A stretch of DNA of 64,000 nucleotides from Dolomedes plantarius (GCA_907164885.2 OU015501.1:64219693-64283692); one strand, 5' to 3'. Numbered from the stretch's first letter, positions 12,478-25,100 are shown. Notes: generated by a model from the sequence alone, not told the origin. Translations and numbers: made by a program.

Positions 12478-13227
12478 ACTAACCTAATTAGATTCGCTCA
12501 CATCAATGTTAAACTATGGAAAAAGTTTGTCTACTATTTACAGCCACATAAATGCTAGCAATGAAATAAAATTGGTATTTTCACACAGCCTGAACTTTTC
12601 TGAACATAACAACAGGATTCATTTTATAAATATCGACCACCAAAGGAATTTATGAGCCTATAAAAACACACTATACCAGATTTTTTCCAAGAATAATTTA
12701 CATTTTAAAATATCATTTGCATTTTTTTTAAAAACGATAAATACCCCCAATTTGTAAAATATATTTCTCTATTACGGAGTAGAATTTTTAAAAAAAAGTT
12801 TGAATCCGAATTGGCAATCCATGGACACATTTTCTCCATAGGTTAACATTGAGGTTAGCGAATCCAATAGATCCAATAGAGAGAATCTAATAGATCGATT
12901 TGGATTCAAACATTTTTTTAACTGGACTGCCTAATAGAGAAAGAAATTTTACACATTGGGGCATTTTTCTGTCTCTTTTAAATTACAAATAATATTTTAA
13001 AATGTAAATAATTCGTGGAAAAAATCTGGTATAGTGTGTTTTATACGCTCATAAATTCCTTTGGTGGACGATATTTATAAAAAGAATCCTGTTGTAAGGT
13101 GCAGAAAATTTGAGGCTATCTGAAAATACCATTTTTATTGGATTATCAGCATTTATGTAGCTGTAAATAGTAGACAAACATTTTCTATTTGTTAACATTG
13201 ATGTGAGCGAATCCAATTGGGTTAGTA
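12478..13227. repeat. Large imperfect palindrome (~750 bp fold-back repeat)
   Basis: The left arm (12478 to about 12810) and right arm (about 12900 to 13227) are inverted copies, starting TACTAACCTAATTAGATTCG and ending with the corresponding complement. Matching blocks run through GTCTACTATTTACAG, the AAAGGAATTTATGAGC region and ACACTATACCAGATTTTT up to a short, partly self-complementary centre around 12780-12930. Both arms carry scattered substitutions and small indels, so this is an old duplication or a fold-back element rather than an assembly artefact. The 101-residue minus-strand open frame at 13049-13354 lies across the right arm; its left-arm counterpart differs mostly by amino-acid-changing substitutions, which argues against coding. 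Confidence 0.85.
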
Positions 13228-14150
13228 CTGGGAAGAATCCATGATTCTCCCAATAGAGTAGAACCCTCTCATTTAATTCACGTTTCCAGCAGAAGGCTAA
13301 AAAATGTAATGTCCAGAGGCCAAAGCGGCCGAACAACAAAAGCGGGCTAGACAAAGAGTGCCGAAAGTACCGGACTAGACACGAGGTGCCAGTAGGTCTG
13401 AGGTTTCACACATAAACTTGAAAGGAAACTGGTTCCGCTGAGCCCCTTGATCGATGATGATCGGGGAAAATTAATCGTCTGAAGCTTCAGCGGATCTGAT
13501 GGCGAGGAAAGTGGCATGCCAATCGGATCTCCAGAAAGTTATGTCACTTTAAAGGGCACCAATTAAAACCCTTTTCAATTTCCAGCGTTCGCAGAGCCAA
13601 AAAATTCAAAGTTGCGTCGCTGCGAAATATTAAAATTCAGATAGCTCCTAGACCTGCATCTAGAAGGTAGCTACTCATGCACGCAGCCGTGATTAAGAGT
13701 GCTTCATAAGTCCTTGTGTTAGGCAAAGCCTCTCGACTTCCTGTCGACCGTTTCTAGACAAAGCGAATTTATTGAAATAATATTCTAAGTCCTTGTAATA
13801 AGCAAAGATTTCTCGACTCCCTGTCGACTTGTTTCCAGAAGGAACTGTTATAGCTATTGGAGTTAGCCTTTCTTTAGATCCCAGGCGGATCTGGTCGTTA
13901 GATTGTTCAGTGGTGTAAGAGACCTCTAGCAGAAGAGATTGCTGCGCGTCCTACTGACCTTTCGTGTAAGAAGCAATGAAACACGACATCTAGAGACCGA
14001 AACTAACTCGACTAACGAAGACCGAAACTAACTCGAAGTATCCGACCTCAGCTAATTGAAAACATTTGCACCTAACTAGCAACTAGACTTCAAAGTAGCA
14101 GTCTAGAAGAATCATCCTAGACAAAATCAAAATGACCTCCTGCATTTTTC
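13228..14150. other. GC-richer block with internal short duplications, unidentified
   Basis: About 900 bp of clearly more balanced composition follows directly after the palindrome. It contains a diverged direct duplication (TAAGTCCTTGTGTTAGGCAA at 13709 and a relative at about 13788, each followed by CTCGACT(T/C)CCTGTCGAC) and an exact short one (GACCGAAACTAACTCGA twice near 13998-14035). No long open frame or known domain was found. It may be an untranslated or LTR part of a retroelement. Confidence 0.4.
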
Positions 14151-15856
14151 ACCCTGCTGGTGACAAGGCATTGTTTTGTACACTGAATTTATCACTGAAA
14201 ATGCGGAAACGAATTTCCATAAAGATAGAGATAAAAAATCATATACAAAGGTAAATATGATAAATTAAGTGTGCTCTCTTCTCCACACAATTTCTACCAT
14301 AATGAATGAAAGAAATATAAGCATGCAGAAATTTTTCATAGATAGTTCCATAATAAAATAACTTTATGAAAGAGATTAAGAAATAATCATTAATGTTTTC
14401 CTACCTTCGGTAATATATGAGTAATATATGGACATTTATGTATCCTCATATCAAATTAATTAGACGAACAGATCTCGAATAATCTACTTTACCACAGTTT
14501 CCACAGCTCATTCTACTAATATTCACGCCATCCCGCTTAAATGATAACATCAAATCTTACTCGCAAAGCCGTCAAAATATGCATTACATGTAGCACATCA
14601 CTGCTTAAGCTATACAAGACATGTAATGAGCATTTCAGAAATTTTGGTTGAAATAAACGCATAAACACTGATCAGATTATAAAGGCATAATGTATGTGCT
14701 AACTCATTAGTCAATCTCATTAATGAATATCATTTTCATTAACGAATGAGTAGTCTTATATAGTCTTCGAATGAATTTCGCTGACTCCAATGAATTTAGT
14801 AATTATTTTGGCATTACAAATAATTACTTATTTACAATATAGAATTTGTAGCTATTTGTAAGTAATAATTGAATATTGTAAATAAGTTTCTAAGCATATA
14901 AAAAGTACAATGAACTCTTATTTGGAACTGTACAAAATGTCAGTAAATTATTTGGAAATTATTATTGCATATAAATAAATTAAAGCTGCAACGTCAAATT
15001 GCTCAGAGCATTTTTGTCTTAAATTAAGTATAAATTCCTCTGGCTAAAGGCAAGTAATAAGAAAAAAATATAATTTTAAGTTAAGTATTTATTTGTGCAT
15101 GCAAATATATAAATCATTCTTAATATTGTTCTTTCATCAAGATTAGATAACTGTGATTTATTATAAAATTTAACGTTGCAGTTTTTAAAAAATTTTCCTG
15201 CAAATAATTATTGCGAGTTTATTTTTGCAGTGTGCATCAAAATTGTAATCAAGTAAAGGTAAAAAATGTTTTCTGATAATAACAATAATAATAAGAATGA
15301 AATTATCATTATCATAATTATTATTGGAGGGCCCATCAATAACACCGGTGGCGAACGACTCTTAAGCATGTTGAAAACTATTTTTGCAATTAATTAACTA
15401 ACACACAAAAATTTTATCTCGAATGCTAAAAAGAGAAAATTAATGTTGTAAAAGATTTGCATTATAAGTTACCTTAATGGATGAAATTCTTATAAGTTTA
15501 AAAGATAAAAATATCACTATAAACGTTTCAAGATATGTACCATAATGTTTGCTAAGTGCACAACTAACTTACAAATAGTGTTTAATTCTTGCTTTTCATT
15601 TCCTTATAAATCTATAAATTTAATTGCTTTAAAGTTTAAAAGAAAATTGTATTTTTTTCTCTTATAATAAATTACAATAATTGAAATGTTCATTTAACAT
15701 GTCAATATAAATAATGACAAAAACTATAATGGACAATTAGAAAAAAATTAGTTGCTCTGAAGAAAAATTCTGATGAAATTATTTTTACAGAATCAACAAT
15801 GTAACGATTACATACTAGCGGAAAACCGTTAAATCGAGTCCTAAATCAGGTTTAGA

Positions 15857-15880
15857 TGTGTGTGTGTGTGGGGGGGGGGG
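15857..15880. repeat. (TG)n followed by an 11-base G run
   Basis: A TG dinucleotide run is followed directly by an uninterrupted G tract. A shorter G run occurs near 16000. Such tracts are slippage-prone. Confidence 0.9.
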
Positions 15881-18045
15881 ATAACTTTGTTGGTCTCAAA
15901 ACCTTTAGACCAACCTAATCCGCTTCTGGATAATTAATCAATCTGCAGTTCGGTAGAGCTGTGGTTAGGGTCCAGACTTAGTAGTTCGTCTCTGTAGAGG
16001 GGGGGACACCATTGTTTAAATGAAAGGTGATATGTCTTTAGGTAAGTATATGACGAATTCCAGGTGGGAAATATTCCATATCTTCGAAAGAATAGCTAAA
16101 ATAAGTATGGCTAACTTTGACTATACCTTTGGCTATACCTTTGACTTTAACATCGTAAAAATTGAGGATGTAGGAAAAGAAAATATTCTAAATGAGATTT
16201 ATTCCCATCTCCATGGTGGAATACTTGGATAATGCCCTCATCTACTGGTTTGAAAATCCGTGGTTTAACATATGACACAAACAAATGGTTGTTACTACTA
16301 AAAAAAACTAGACGTCCTAAATCCCTGAAGAACAATAAAAATATGGCATCCACAAGATCAAGTTCTATTTTATTTTCTCCATTCAAAATATCTGTCATCA
16401 TCGATTTATGTTAATCTTTGACAACATTTCTATTTTCGTTATACATACATAAGTACATGGTGTCAGCGTATAAATTCTGAGGCATCTAGAAAGAAGCAGG
16501 GAAATTTTTCACAATCTAAGCTGCCACATTAAACTGGAGTCAAATAGGCATGTTCAATACTTTAGATTTAATCGCTGTTGCAGTGTTTTGGTAATGGACT
16601 TTGTTATAACTAGAAGTCCAATCTTGCCATCACCTATTTGGAAAGTACGATTTTGTTTATTATCCAAAATAATATAAAACCTCCGAATGGAATAACACTG
16701 TTATTGATCATAATTTTGGGATAGTTGAAAATGTGTGCATTTTAATCTACAAATAAAGAACTCTGTTGTTGATCAGAAAAGTTTTTCTTTATTAAATAAT
16801 TGACTTACAAACAAAATTTGGCATTGTGCTGTCATTTTCTGTTAAAATAAGGTAGTATATATGCTAAAAAGTTATGTTTGCACTTTTGAAAACAATTACG
16901 AGATTGAGATCATAAGCATAAAACAAATTAAAAATAAGCAGTTAATCGTATAAAGGGCAATTTTAAAATCCCCATTATTAGCATGAGATTTTTCATAAAT
17001 GTTACTTAGATTAAGGGCCTGAAATTCAGTTTTCTCATGCATATATACTTTATGTTTTGAGGAACAAGTGACAAGAAATATTTCCAAGAAGAAAATACAA
17101 CATCTTCATGTAAATTCTAACTTTTTTCTATAGATTTTATTCATAAACTCTCAGACATGGATGATTGAAAGGAAGTTTTCATACCAGGAAATAATGAATT
17201 ATTCAGAGTAAAAAAGCATATCTGGGGTACATGGAGCAATTGACATCCGCTATAAATAAGAAATCAAGTTTCACACATACTATGTTAGTATAAATTCTAC
17301 TTTCATACGACTAGGTTAGTTTGGATTATCAAAAATACTAATACGGCATGAAAAATATGGCTTAAATTTAAAAAAATTTAATTTATTGTATTTCAAATAC
17401 TAATATCAGTGTTCAAATATCAAAGAGTATACTCTCACTATAATCAATTAAAATAAAATAATAAAATTCAAATATAAAAAGCTTTTTGAGTGTACCGTGT
17501 AATGATCCTTACATAAAGGCATTATGAAAAATGATATGCTAATTAGAGTCTTTTAATGTTGTTACTAATTAATTTATTCTTACTTTCAAACAACTATATT
17601 TTAAAGCTTTTTAAGATATTTATATTTTCATATTAACAAAACTTAATATGGAAAAGTAAGACAACGCAAGATCCTGCAATTAAGATCCTGCAATGCTCGG
17701 CTATTGTTGTATGATTTTAAAATGAAGATAAACTTTAATGTATATATACTATATATATAAGCGAATTTCATTTTTGATTGCCAAAGGGCATATTTATTTA
17801 TTATTATTACGTTAGAGAATGTCTACAGTGGAATGGCAACAGCTGTAAGTATCGGATATATTATCGATTAATTTAAAAAAGAGAAGGTTTGTTAAGTTAT
17901 TAAAATATTGTACGCTGCAGAAAGGTTATGAGTACGTTTTATGATTTAATAAATGTTCAACATTAATACGTTTTTGTATTTAATGAATTAATAACATAAA
18001 CAAGCTAATACATACATATATACATGCATACATACGAGTATAATT

Positions 18046-18053
<8 letters not shown>

Positions 18054-18082
<29 letters not shown>
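18054..18082. repeat. (TA)n microsatellite
   Basis: About 14 uninterrupted TA units preceded by CATA/CACA-rich sequence. No transposon end was found at this tract. Confidence 0.95.
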
Positions 18083-18086
<4 letters not shown>

Positions 18087-20064
18087 AGTAATTTAAACAT
18101 TTAAGCAACGCACCTCATTTTCAGAATATCTGAATGCAGAGTAGGTCGTATGGTTATAGGCAACTTTAGAAATAATAGAACTTTTCAAGCTTCTACTTTA
18201 GGGAATTTTAATTTCCAAAGATCCTATTTCCAAATACTCGTGAATGAAACAATCTGGAATATTTGTAGGTCTTTACTACAAAGTTTTAATAAACCTCTTT
18301 ATTCAACATTAAAGAAATAACAGTAACAAAAATACATTTTTAAGTAATCGACAATATTAGATCATACATAAATATGCAGGGCTATTATTTGAAGAAAATT
18401 CCCATAATCTATCGAGTGATAAATTGATAGTGACAAGGATTGGAAGCTCACGGTCACATGTTGTTTGTGTACACGTAAAAGGAGTAAGTATTCCTTGTAT
18501 TGCTATGAATTTTCCTTACGTGTAATTAAGGTTACTGCTGGTTATTGATATCCGGTGGGATATGACATTTCGAGATCTTATAACCATTTCAAGAGCTGTC
18601 TTCATGTATATAATATATGACTTAATCAGAATCTGAATAGGAGTGTCAGTTTCACTTTATGAATATATTAGGAAACTGACATAACTGCTATTACAACAAG
18701 CAGATTGTTGAGTAATATCTGTGATTAATGGGCTCATTAATTTTCTTTTCTCTTTGAGGCATATAAAGTAAGCTTATTAAATGAAATAGAATAAATATAC
18801 AAATATTGTCATTATTCAGGTTTTATCATGATGTTCAATTACTACATTGTTGTAGTAGATTGATATGATAAAAGCCATATTTGTGGAACTTTTAAGGAAA
18901 ATTTTATTAGAAAAGGGAGAAGGGCGTGCTATTAATGTCCTAGTGGCAAATAAAACACTTTTATGCTGTATGAGCCTTAATATTTTTCACTCAATCTTTT
19001 CTCAGGTAAGATGTTGTAAGTATTTCTGCCTCAGAGAGGTATCAAATATTGACTAAAAATTTGCAATTTGTCTCAGATGGCCATATTCTTATTTTAATAT
19101 TTTTCACAATTTGACTTAATATATTGCTAGATTTCTTTTAATTTTCAGGGACTTACTTTTGGTGTAAGTAAAAATCATATTGACATCTTCAACAGACTTT
19201 CTTTAAATATAAAAATATTCAATAGGCTTTCGTTCAATCTTAGTGAAACAAGAAAATCATATTGACATATTCAACAGGCTTCCTTAAAATATACTTAATG
19301 TGTTAGCACAAAATTTACATCTCCAAAAAATTACATTATTTTTAAACAGGCTAAATTGGAATTCCTATGTATTAATTATTACATTTTCTTATTCATGAAT
19401 GAAGGCGGAATATCCCCGTTAAGATTTTTTTATTTGCCAGGACATTACTATACATTTCATACATATTTATTTTCTTGAATAAGAAATTAAAATAAAATGA
19501 GGCAATTAAAGGGATGGTGGATTTTAAAATTACCAAAAATCGAACAAAAATTGGAATTTATTTTTTGGGGAGGGGGTGTATTAATACTTGAAAAATATGT
19601 AAATATTAGAATAAAATGCATTTAAATATGTAAAGATAAGTAAAATGAAAACTTGGTGGCTTTAGAAAAGTAAATATTAAAGGTAGATAAAAAAATATCC
19701 TTTAAATGGCTTTTTCTCAAAATGAGTAATTTCCAGATTTGCAAGTCTTTGAAATGCTCCTTGCATCATAATATTTGACGAAATTTTATAAAATTTATCA
19801 TAAAGACTCATTTAATACATTGAAATAAGGTTATGTATCCATTTCAGGTTTCGATATCATTCAGATTATCAAAGTTTAACTTAAGTGTAGAAAAGTACAA
19901 ATATTGCACGAAAATTCAGAGTACGAGCATAAAAATTTTTCCTAAAAATTTACTATTCAACGAAAGCATAAAGTAATACATAACTATGTTCAAAATGTAT
20001 TTATAAGCAATATAAAAGCAAAATTAAGGGGGAAGTTGAAAATTGGATCTCAAGGAGCATTAAA

Positions 20065-20305
20065 AAAAAATTCAGGTAGTCTTTTCTAACGAAACTAATG
20101 CAGGTTATTAACGTAGGATTACTTATCTTTGCTTACCTTTTTTTTAAACGAACATGCGTACTTTTCTGTTTAACTGTTTACTGTTTGACCAAGCGATACA
20201 GACTGGGTTTGGCATGCTGCCAAAATTATAACTTGTGACGATGGGCGTCTGAGGTTTTGCTTTACCGCGGACCATTATGGAGGAACGTAACCCTACGTTA
20301 AAACA
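20065..20305 (+). repeat. Dispersed repeat 'M', copy 1 (no central microsatellite expansion)
   Basis: This block shares two conserved segments with 47503-47900 and, inverted, 54561-54860. The left segment includes TCTAACGAAACTA and GGTTATTAACGTAG; the right includes CAAGCGATACAGACTGGGTT, CAAAATTATAACT and TTATGGAGGAAC. In this copy the two are joined by a short T-rich stretch; in the others the same point holds an AT/TG microsatellite. There are no obvious TIRs and no coding capacity. The unit fits a non-autonomous, microsatellite-centred repeat. Class unknown. Confidence 0.7.
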
Positions 20306-21784
20306 AAAAAATTTAAATTTTTAAAATAATAAAAAAATGTTATTTGTAAAATTTTATAAGGTTTTTGATATAATTAAACTTTGATGAATATAGATGCAAA
20401 ATTTCATATCTCTGACGTAAAAAGTTCAAAAATCGCTTTGTAATGTCCACAATCCCCTTAAGTGATTGTGAACACATTTGTGAGTTAAAAAAAATTCCTT
20501 GGTTTATTTTCCCCTTCAATAAAGCCATTCAATTTATGATTAAACCTTTTCTAGAATATTTTACCTGTAAATTAATATTAAATAATTTTATCCTTGCAAT
20601 ACTTCCATAGATTAAATTTGGCAATTATAGCGTAGCTCGTTTAACATTTACTCAAGTTCAAAGTAAATGCAATGAAATGAAATTAAGATTGCTCGTATTA
20701 CATGCTTGTTTCTTCCTTTTTCTGAAATATTCAATCATTTATATATTTGATAATAATCTAAAAGCAAATAGCTTTTAGGATATTTTATTATAATGTTTCA
20801 GTGTTTGACTCGGCAGAATAATTCTCAATTTACTTATTTTTATATATCGTTCCATGTAGAAAATACGCTAAAAGGTAAGTGTATCATATCTCAAGATAAA
20901 TTAATTACACGAGTTACCAATGTTTGTTTTAATATATTGGGTTTCAGCTAAATTTTTTAATTTTTTCTAATAAATTTGTATTTAATTTTCTTTCAAAACA
21001 TCACGAAATATTTAAGAATTTAATGATGCATATGAAATTTAATGTAAAACGAAATAAATCCCCATGGTTGAAACTGCTATGTGCAGTACATAAAAAATTT
21101 ACCATTTGATCAAAATAGTCAAGTTTAAATATTGTACTGAAACATAACTTATCACTTATTAAAAATGCATATCGTGAAGATTAAACTTATTCATCAAAAT
21201 AAGTATCTTTTTTTATACAGTATATATTAAATATTCATCTAAATTTTCGCAATATAATTATTTATATTGCATACTAAAATTAAAATAATATATAATAAAG
21301 TTTTCCCTGGGAAGAAATAACTAAAAATATATGTTTCCATTTGAATAATGTCTTTAAGATTACTTGTAAATAATAAGACTACCCTGTAAATTTTAAAAAG
21401 AATCAATAATCTGTAATTTATACCGCATTCTTTCCTCATCATTATCAACAAAATGTAAATTTTATATTGAGAACTGTCGTCACTCAAAACTCTCAAAAAT
21501 TCACAAAGCTTGCTATATAAAAATTAGCTCGAATAGTTAATTTCGAGAAATTTTGAAATATTTCAGTGCTATATTTTTATGAAAGCTATATGTATATAAT
21601 ATAAAGTGACGTATGAGATCCTGAAAATTACAGGCAAGATTAATTCGTCTCCATATAAATTGCTCTTTTATCTATGATTTCTTACAGATTTACGTCTGCA
21701 ATGGAGTAACACCAAAACAAACTTATATGAAATAATTAATTCGAATGACAATAATTTTTCGTCCATATTTCCCTTTTGAAATGA

Positions 21785-21838
<54 letters not shown>

Positions 21839-22640
21839 CTAAGATTATTTGGGTACCACATAATATGTATTTCAAAGGAAAATTTAATAGTTAAATACAT
21901 AACAGCGTGTATTCGATATTCCAAGAATGGAAGATAGTCTGGCTCATCTTTTAGTTTTACTGGAAACTTTAATGACACACAATTCTAACCTTACTGGTTT
22001 TCAGAAGAGAGTGGTAGTCAGCGGACATGTTAGTTCCTTCTTGATAATGCCTCTCTTCTGGTACTTCTCATAAAATCGATTTTTGCTAAAGAGATTGGAA
22101 GTGAGTACCTGATTATGACAATAAAGAAAACTTGGTAGTTGCTTATATTGAATGATCGTAGCAAAATAAGCTTGGTAAAGAACCTATCCAAAATTTTCAC
22201 CTGATTCAACTGCTTACGCAGCCTCTAAAGTTTCTTGAGCTGCAAGACTTTTTTAAGTAGTCGTATCATTCCTCAGGATCGACAGGCCAGCGGTTAACTT
22301 AGCAGATCGGAAAACTTTTAGATCCATATCACAGCTATTAATACCTTGAGATTTCAGCTTTGGTACATAGCTTGTCTTCCGGGTACACCAAAAGACCCGG
22401 AGAAGGTGAAATGAAGTAACGAATTATGCTTGAAATTCCCCTTTCAGGTGAATGGACTCAAAAATGGCATTTAGCATGAGAATGGTCTTTGACTACATGA
22501 AATGAATTTACCATGAAATCAAGGTGTTGAGACTCAATTTCTACTGAAATGGCTCGAGTTCACGGTTGAAATTTCCACGAATTCTAACATGAAGAATTAT
22601 ATAAACATTCTACATGAATGTGTACTACCTTCGATGTCGC
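20306..22640. other. AT-rich sequence, nothing recognised
   Basis: No element recognised apart from the microsatellite at 21786-21836. Sequence from about 22000 to 22640 is less AT-rich and might be an old element, but I found no motif or terminal repeat. Confidence 0.5.
21786..21836. repeat. (TA)n microsatellite
   Basis: About 25 TA units. The open frame crossing it is a dinucleotide-repeat artefact (alternating I/Y). Confidence 0.95.
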
Positions 22641-22689
22641 AATACTTTGGAATATACTCCAGTCCCTTTCAGCAGGACATGGCGTTCAG

Positions 22690-23055
22690 CAACTCTATAT
22701 AGTCAGTATTCGTTGTTGTTGATGTTTCTTATGCCCCCTGGTTGGAACGTAGTTCCAGACCAGGTTCATTTAGGCTACAGGCTGAAGTGTGCGGCTCCGG
22801 TTTGAATAGCTCTACAAGGATCGGAGTCCGTCTTAGTTAGTTACCACCTCAATTTCGACCGAGCAACCCCGAGGGCGATATCTGGAGGGATCGTACCATC
22901 TCCCACTCTCTCTGACCTTCATAGAGGGACTTTCCGGTCTACGGATTTAACGCGCCCATATCCGGCCTAGATACGGAGATATTTAATTACACGCCGGGAT
23001 TCGATCCGAGGACCCTCAGCACAGACAGGTAGTACATTACCACAAGGCCACCTCA
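22690..23055 (-). repeat. tRNA-derived SINE, full-length copy
   Basis: Read on the minus strand, the unit begins with a tRNA-like head: TGGTAATGTAC resembles a pol III A box and GGATCGAATCCCGGCG a B box. A ~250 bp body follows with CTAAGACGGACT and AAACCGGAGCCGCAC, then a tail CCAGGGGGCATAAG ending in CAACAACAAC. The neighbouring block 23115-23493 aligns over its whole length, and 47255-47365, 30180-30385 and 4605-4645 match parts. Transcription would come from the internal pol III promoter; mobilisation would need a partner LINE. The tail includes a hairpin (CCTGGTTGGAAC against GTTCCAGACCAGG). SINE identity is inferred from head, body and tail order. Confidence 0.75.
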
Positions 23056-23114
23056 AACCCGTCAGTGTTTACATTTAGTAATAACTTATTCTGGACAATG
23101 TCTAACGGCCTTAC

Positions 23115-23493
23115 GTAAGCCTTGTTGCTTCTATTGCCCCCTGGCCGAGAGTGGTCCACACCAGGTCTATATAAGCTTTTGCAGGCTGAGGAGTGCTGCT
23201 CCGGTTTATAATAGCACCACAATGGTCGAAGTCCGTCTTAGCTAGGTGCCACCTCATGTTTGACCAAGAACCCGCAGGGGTGACATCTGTACCCTCCCAA
23301 ACATCTGTACCATTCCCGACATCGTACCCTCCCAAATCCTGTCTGATTTCACAGAGAGACTTTTCAGTCGACGGAATTAACGTGTCCATGTCTAGCCTAG
23401 ACACGAAGGGATTTAATGGAGCTTGTCAGGATTCGAATCGAGCACTCTTAACGACGAAGTCCAATGCCTTACCACTAGGTTACCGCGGGCGAA
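23115..23493 (-). repeat. tRNA-derived SINE, second copy
   Basis: The head on the minus strand reads CGCGGTAACCTAGTGGTAAG with a B box GATTCGAATCC, a better preserved tRNA likeness than in the adjacent copy. The body aligns with 22690-23055 (CTAAGACGGACTT, AAACCGGAGCAGCAC) and the tail has CCAGGGGGCAATAGAAGCAA. It carries an internal ~26-bp near-duplication (GGGAGGGTAC...GATGT, twice) absent from the neighbour. Same orientation and a spacing of ~60 bp suggest either two insertions into one site or a tandem duplication followed by divergence. Confidence 0.75.
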
Positions 23494-23509
23494 GTAAGAC
23501 TTATTTTTA

Positions 23510-23562
23510 AAAATTAATAATAATAATAATAAGAATAATAATAATAATAATAATAATAACTT
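23510..23562. repeat. (AAT)n microsatellite
   Basis: Imperfect AAT/TAA trinucleotide run immediately beyond the 5' (head) end of the SINE at 23115-23493. Confidence 0.95.
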
Positions 23563-24349
23563 ATAGACTAACTTAATGTCTACAGCATAATCATGTGCAA
23601 TACTTTAAGACAAAGTATAACACCGAATCTGTCTCAGCATGCAAACGTTTGCATCTAAGCCTACCCCGGAGGCTTCCAGAACTGTAGAATGGTGGCATAT
23701 TCAAATGTAGATCACTGCTATTTAAGTAAATACCTTGGTGAGAAAAACAGAGGCTAACATGGTTGCTAAAGAGGTCCTAACAATGTAATATATACGTGTG
23801 ACGCCCACCCCGTAGATATATGTGATTTCATAAATATAGGATTGAGCTAACTCATGAAATGGGTTTAAGCTATCGTGTTTAGATGTGTGATGGGGTGCAT
23901 ATTTCAATTTGTTTGTTCGAAATATCGCTTTAAAAGAGAGCAGTTACTGTTAGACCTATTCCTCCGAAAACCATATTCTAGCTGTCAATTTTCTCTTAAG
24001 GAGAGGCACGAAGTTCAAACAATCATTTCCTTTAGAATTCATTTTTTTTTCAACTGAGATCCATCCTTAAAGCTGATGAGATACGCTCATCCTCAAAGAC
24101 TCGATATTTGAGAATATCCCCTCTCGCATGTTTACACGCTTACGCACAAGCACTCACAGAGATAATTTTTCTCGTACAGTGAGATATTTTTAAGCGATTT
24201 ACCTAACACACACAAACAAAGACAGGCACACACCCACACAAACAAAGGCAGGCAGGCACATACACACACGCACATATATGTGGCTGTGTGTGTGTGTCTT
24301 TTCGCACTGGGAAATGCACTTTGGAATGCACTTTGAAATGATTTTGATA
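23563..24349. other. Unassigned sequence with CA/TG-rich stretch
   Basis: A degenerate CA-rich run at about 24205-24300 (CACACACAAACAAAGACAGG type units, then CATATATGTGGCTGTGTGTG) is the only clear feature. The open frame 23722-24057 region has no recognisable product. Confidence 0.5.
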
Positions 24350-25100
24350 TTTAAATTTTATACATAAAGGTCGTATTTTTCCGATGATTTGCTTCTAACT
24401 GATAGCCATAGTTCTGGACAATTCCTCTAGCTCAAATTTTCCATGAGAGTAAGCTTTTTCTTAGTACTGTCATGTGAATTTTACCCCATTCCTCTCAGAC
24501 AGTTTTCCAAAGTCCGTCCAGTGTTCTTGGATGTTGTTTTCCTGAGGCTCGTTTTAATAAACCGAAACCGCAAACGTCCATTGGAAAAGCGTCAGGGGAT
24601 TTTCCAGGTACTTCATTACATGGGATACACTTTATTCCTGTCTCTGATTCTTTCATTCCTAAATAAGCGGCTGTTGATTTAGACGTGTGACTAGAGGCTT
24701 TGTTCATATGAAGCTCAACTTTATTAATGCCATTTCCATATAAGGCTGGAATTTCATCTTCAAAAATTTGTTCTAAAATAATCTGCTTATAGTAGAGTTA
24801 ATTAATTTTGGCTTTACTTGAGACTTTTTAAATATTTACTTTCCCGTTGTAATAAAATTCTGCGGATTTTCTTTTAGGATCACATACTTCACTTTCTTGA
24901 TATTTACCTACGTTCGAACAGTCTTATGATGAGGTTTCACGGTCGTGTTTTCCTTTTAAATTTCAGTTAGACCTTTTTTCCCTTTAAAATTTAATATATT
25001 ATAATACCCTTTTTTTAAATGTCATAACCGCGATTTTTACACCGCTTTATAATTTTTTTATACAAATATTTCTCCTCGGAGAGCGCAGTTACATAACCTT
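24350..25100 (-). pseudogene. Tc1/mariner-superfamily transposase fossil, DD41D-like spacing
   Basis: Minus-strand frames give EQIFEDEIPALYGNGI, then HMNKASSHTSKSTAAYL, CIPCNEVPGKSPDAFPMD, FGLLKRASGKQHPRTLDGLW and a C-terminal VQNYGYQLE (near 24400). The pair MNKASSH ... KSPDAFPMD aligns with the second and third catalytic acids of a DDE/D transposase. The second position is N instead of D, so the enzyme would be dead even without the stops upstream (for example near 24798). Forty-one residues separate the two positions, the spacing described for DD41D (rosa/Visitor-like) elements. Upstream pieces (SNVGKYQESEVCDPKRKSA near 24900) look like the core domain. TIRs were not located. Family naming rests only on spacing and motif style. 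Confidence 0.6.

Larger units (their letters stand above)
14151..20064. other. AT-rich sequence, nothing recognised
   Basis: About 5.9 kb without recognisable genes or elements. The open frames at 16020-16414 overlap each other on both strands and match no family. Two simple repeats inside it are listed separately. Confidence 0.55.

Noticed and set aside
13049..13354. 101-residue minus-strand open frame as a gene
   Set aside because: It lies over one arm of the large palindrome; the other arm gives a related peptide, but the differences are mostly amino-acid-changing and the second copy has a stop, so no sign of selection for coding.
16020..16414. Overlapping open frames on both strands as a host gene or exon
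   Set aside because: No recognisable domain, no supporting splice or promoter context, and mutual overlap; chance frames are the simpler reading.
23043..23493. tRNA genes at the GGTTCGAATCC-like boxes
   Set aside because: The boxes lie in the heads of SINEs; the cloverleaf is incomplete and the sequence continues into a repeated body.
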